A program made the translations under genes and the position numbers. Positions 7,314 to 7,510 of a stretch of DNA of 7,510 bases are shown piece by piece. Within the stretch, counting starts at the first letter, position 1. Every line of letters begins with the position of its first letter. The notes beneath the pieces are model-generated. The model searched no databases. It was not told the origin of the DNA and was given only the letters and a program-made list of their open reading frames with translations. The DNA is from Pseudomonadota bacterium (GTDB taxonomy: Bacteria; Pseudomonadota; Gammaproteobacteria; Steroidobacterales; Steroidobacteraceae): the NCBI GenBank assembly GCA_003242275.1, contig QGUX01000176.1, positions 1 to 7,510 on the forward strand, read 5' to 3'.

Positions 7314-7510
7314 TTCGGCACTCCCGCCACCCGGCCCACCGGCGAGCCATCCGCGCGCGTGGCCTCGATGAGCAGCGCCGTCGGCCGGTCGGCCTGCAGC
7401 TTGCGATGCGGCGTGACGACCACCGCGATCTCGTCCCCCGGCTTCAGGCTCGAGGGCTTCCATCCCGCCTGCTGCAGGTACATCGGCGCCCCCATCTCCA
7501 GGCTCCATAG
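7310..7510 (-). CDS. DUF6152-like secreted protein, C-terminal part only
   Basis: The last 66 codons of a minus-strand gene lie here; its start is right of the window. Visible residues begin LWSLEMGAP, then YLQQAGWKPSSLKPGDEIAV and a final beta-like segment ending RVAGVPK. The W-x-L-E, then x-x-GW-x-x-x-x-LKPGD pattern matches the C-terminal half of DUF6152, a small periplasmic family of unknown function (full length about 120 residues from memory). The ATG at 7495 is internal to this pattern and is not a credible start. The gene is upstream of, and overlaps, the lipoprotein gene, so both are probably made from one transcript. Confidence 0.7.
   Translation of the reverse strand, partial: LWSLEMGAPMYLQQAGWKPSSLKPGDEIAVVVTPHRKLQADRPTALLIEATRADGSPVGRVAGVPK
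7321..7325 (-). promoter_or_regulatory. Ribosome binding site inside the upstream gene
   Basis: GGGAG, read on the minus strand, lies seven bases before ATG 7313 and inside the last codons of the DUF6152-like gene. With the ATGA stop/start overlap it points to translational coupling of the two genes. Confidence 0.6.

Overview
This is a very G+C-rich window with bacterial gene organisation. The best guess for the source is a gammaproteobacterium of the Xanthomonadales/Lysobacteraceae type (Lysobacter, Luteimonas or Pseudoxanthomonas relatives). The reasons are the NtrY-like kinase with the H-box region SHELNNSLAPISSL, the many short-signal envelope lipoproteins, and the sphingomonad/xanthomonad-style TonB-dependent receptor. 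This placement comes from protein style, not from a marker gene. No rRNA, tRNA, CRISPR array, transposase or phage gene is visible.

Layout, left to right. (1) 1-923: the catalytic half of an NtrY-like sensor histidine kinase (+). Its sensor part lies left of the window, and a frame change near 62-78 is likely. (2) 1117-1452: a small, low-complexity Gly/Thr/Pro/Ser-rich lipoprotein (+). (3) 1488-1940: a general-stress-protein-26-like FMN/pyridoxamine-phosphate-oxidase-fold protein (-). (4) 2159-2755: a complete periplasmic Cu/Zn superoxide dismutase lipoprotein, sodC (+), divergent from gene 3 across a 218-base shared regulatory region. (5) 2771-3226: an HslJ-like META-domain lipoprotein (-), convergent with sodC. 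(6) 3227-3932: about 700 bases with no credible gene but many palindromes. (7) 3933-6419: a TonB-dependent outer-membrane receptor (+). (8) 6495-7313 and 7310-7510: a two-gene minus-strand operon with an ATGA overlap. It encodes a DUF6152-like secreted protein (only its C-terminus is in the window) and then a 272-residue lipoprotein of an uncharacterised family.

How the genes fit together. The left half looks like a cell-envelope stress neighbourhood: superoxide removal, a GSP26-like flavoprotein and an HslJ-type lipoprotein. Two near-identical 18-base palindromes (GTAGGA-N5-CCTACCG) sit about 80-100 bases upstream of sodC and of the small lipoprotein, and may be binding sites of one regulator. 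The right half looks like an uptake locus: an orphan TonB-dependent receptor facing a DUF6152/lipoprotein pair. All three convergent junctions carry strong stem-loops without a U-tract. Two of these overlap the stop codon of the minus-strand gene.

The most promising leads are the shared palindrome (a possible stress regulon), the receptor plus DUF6152/lipoprotein partnership, and the palindrome-rich gene-free stretch before the receptor.
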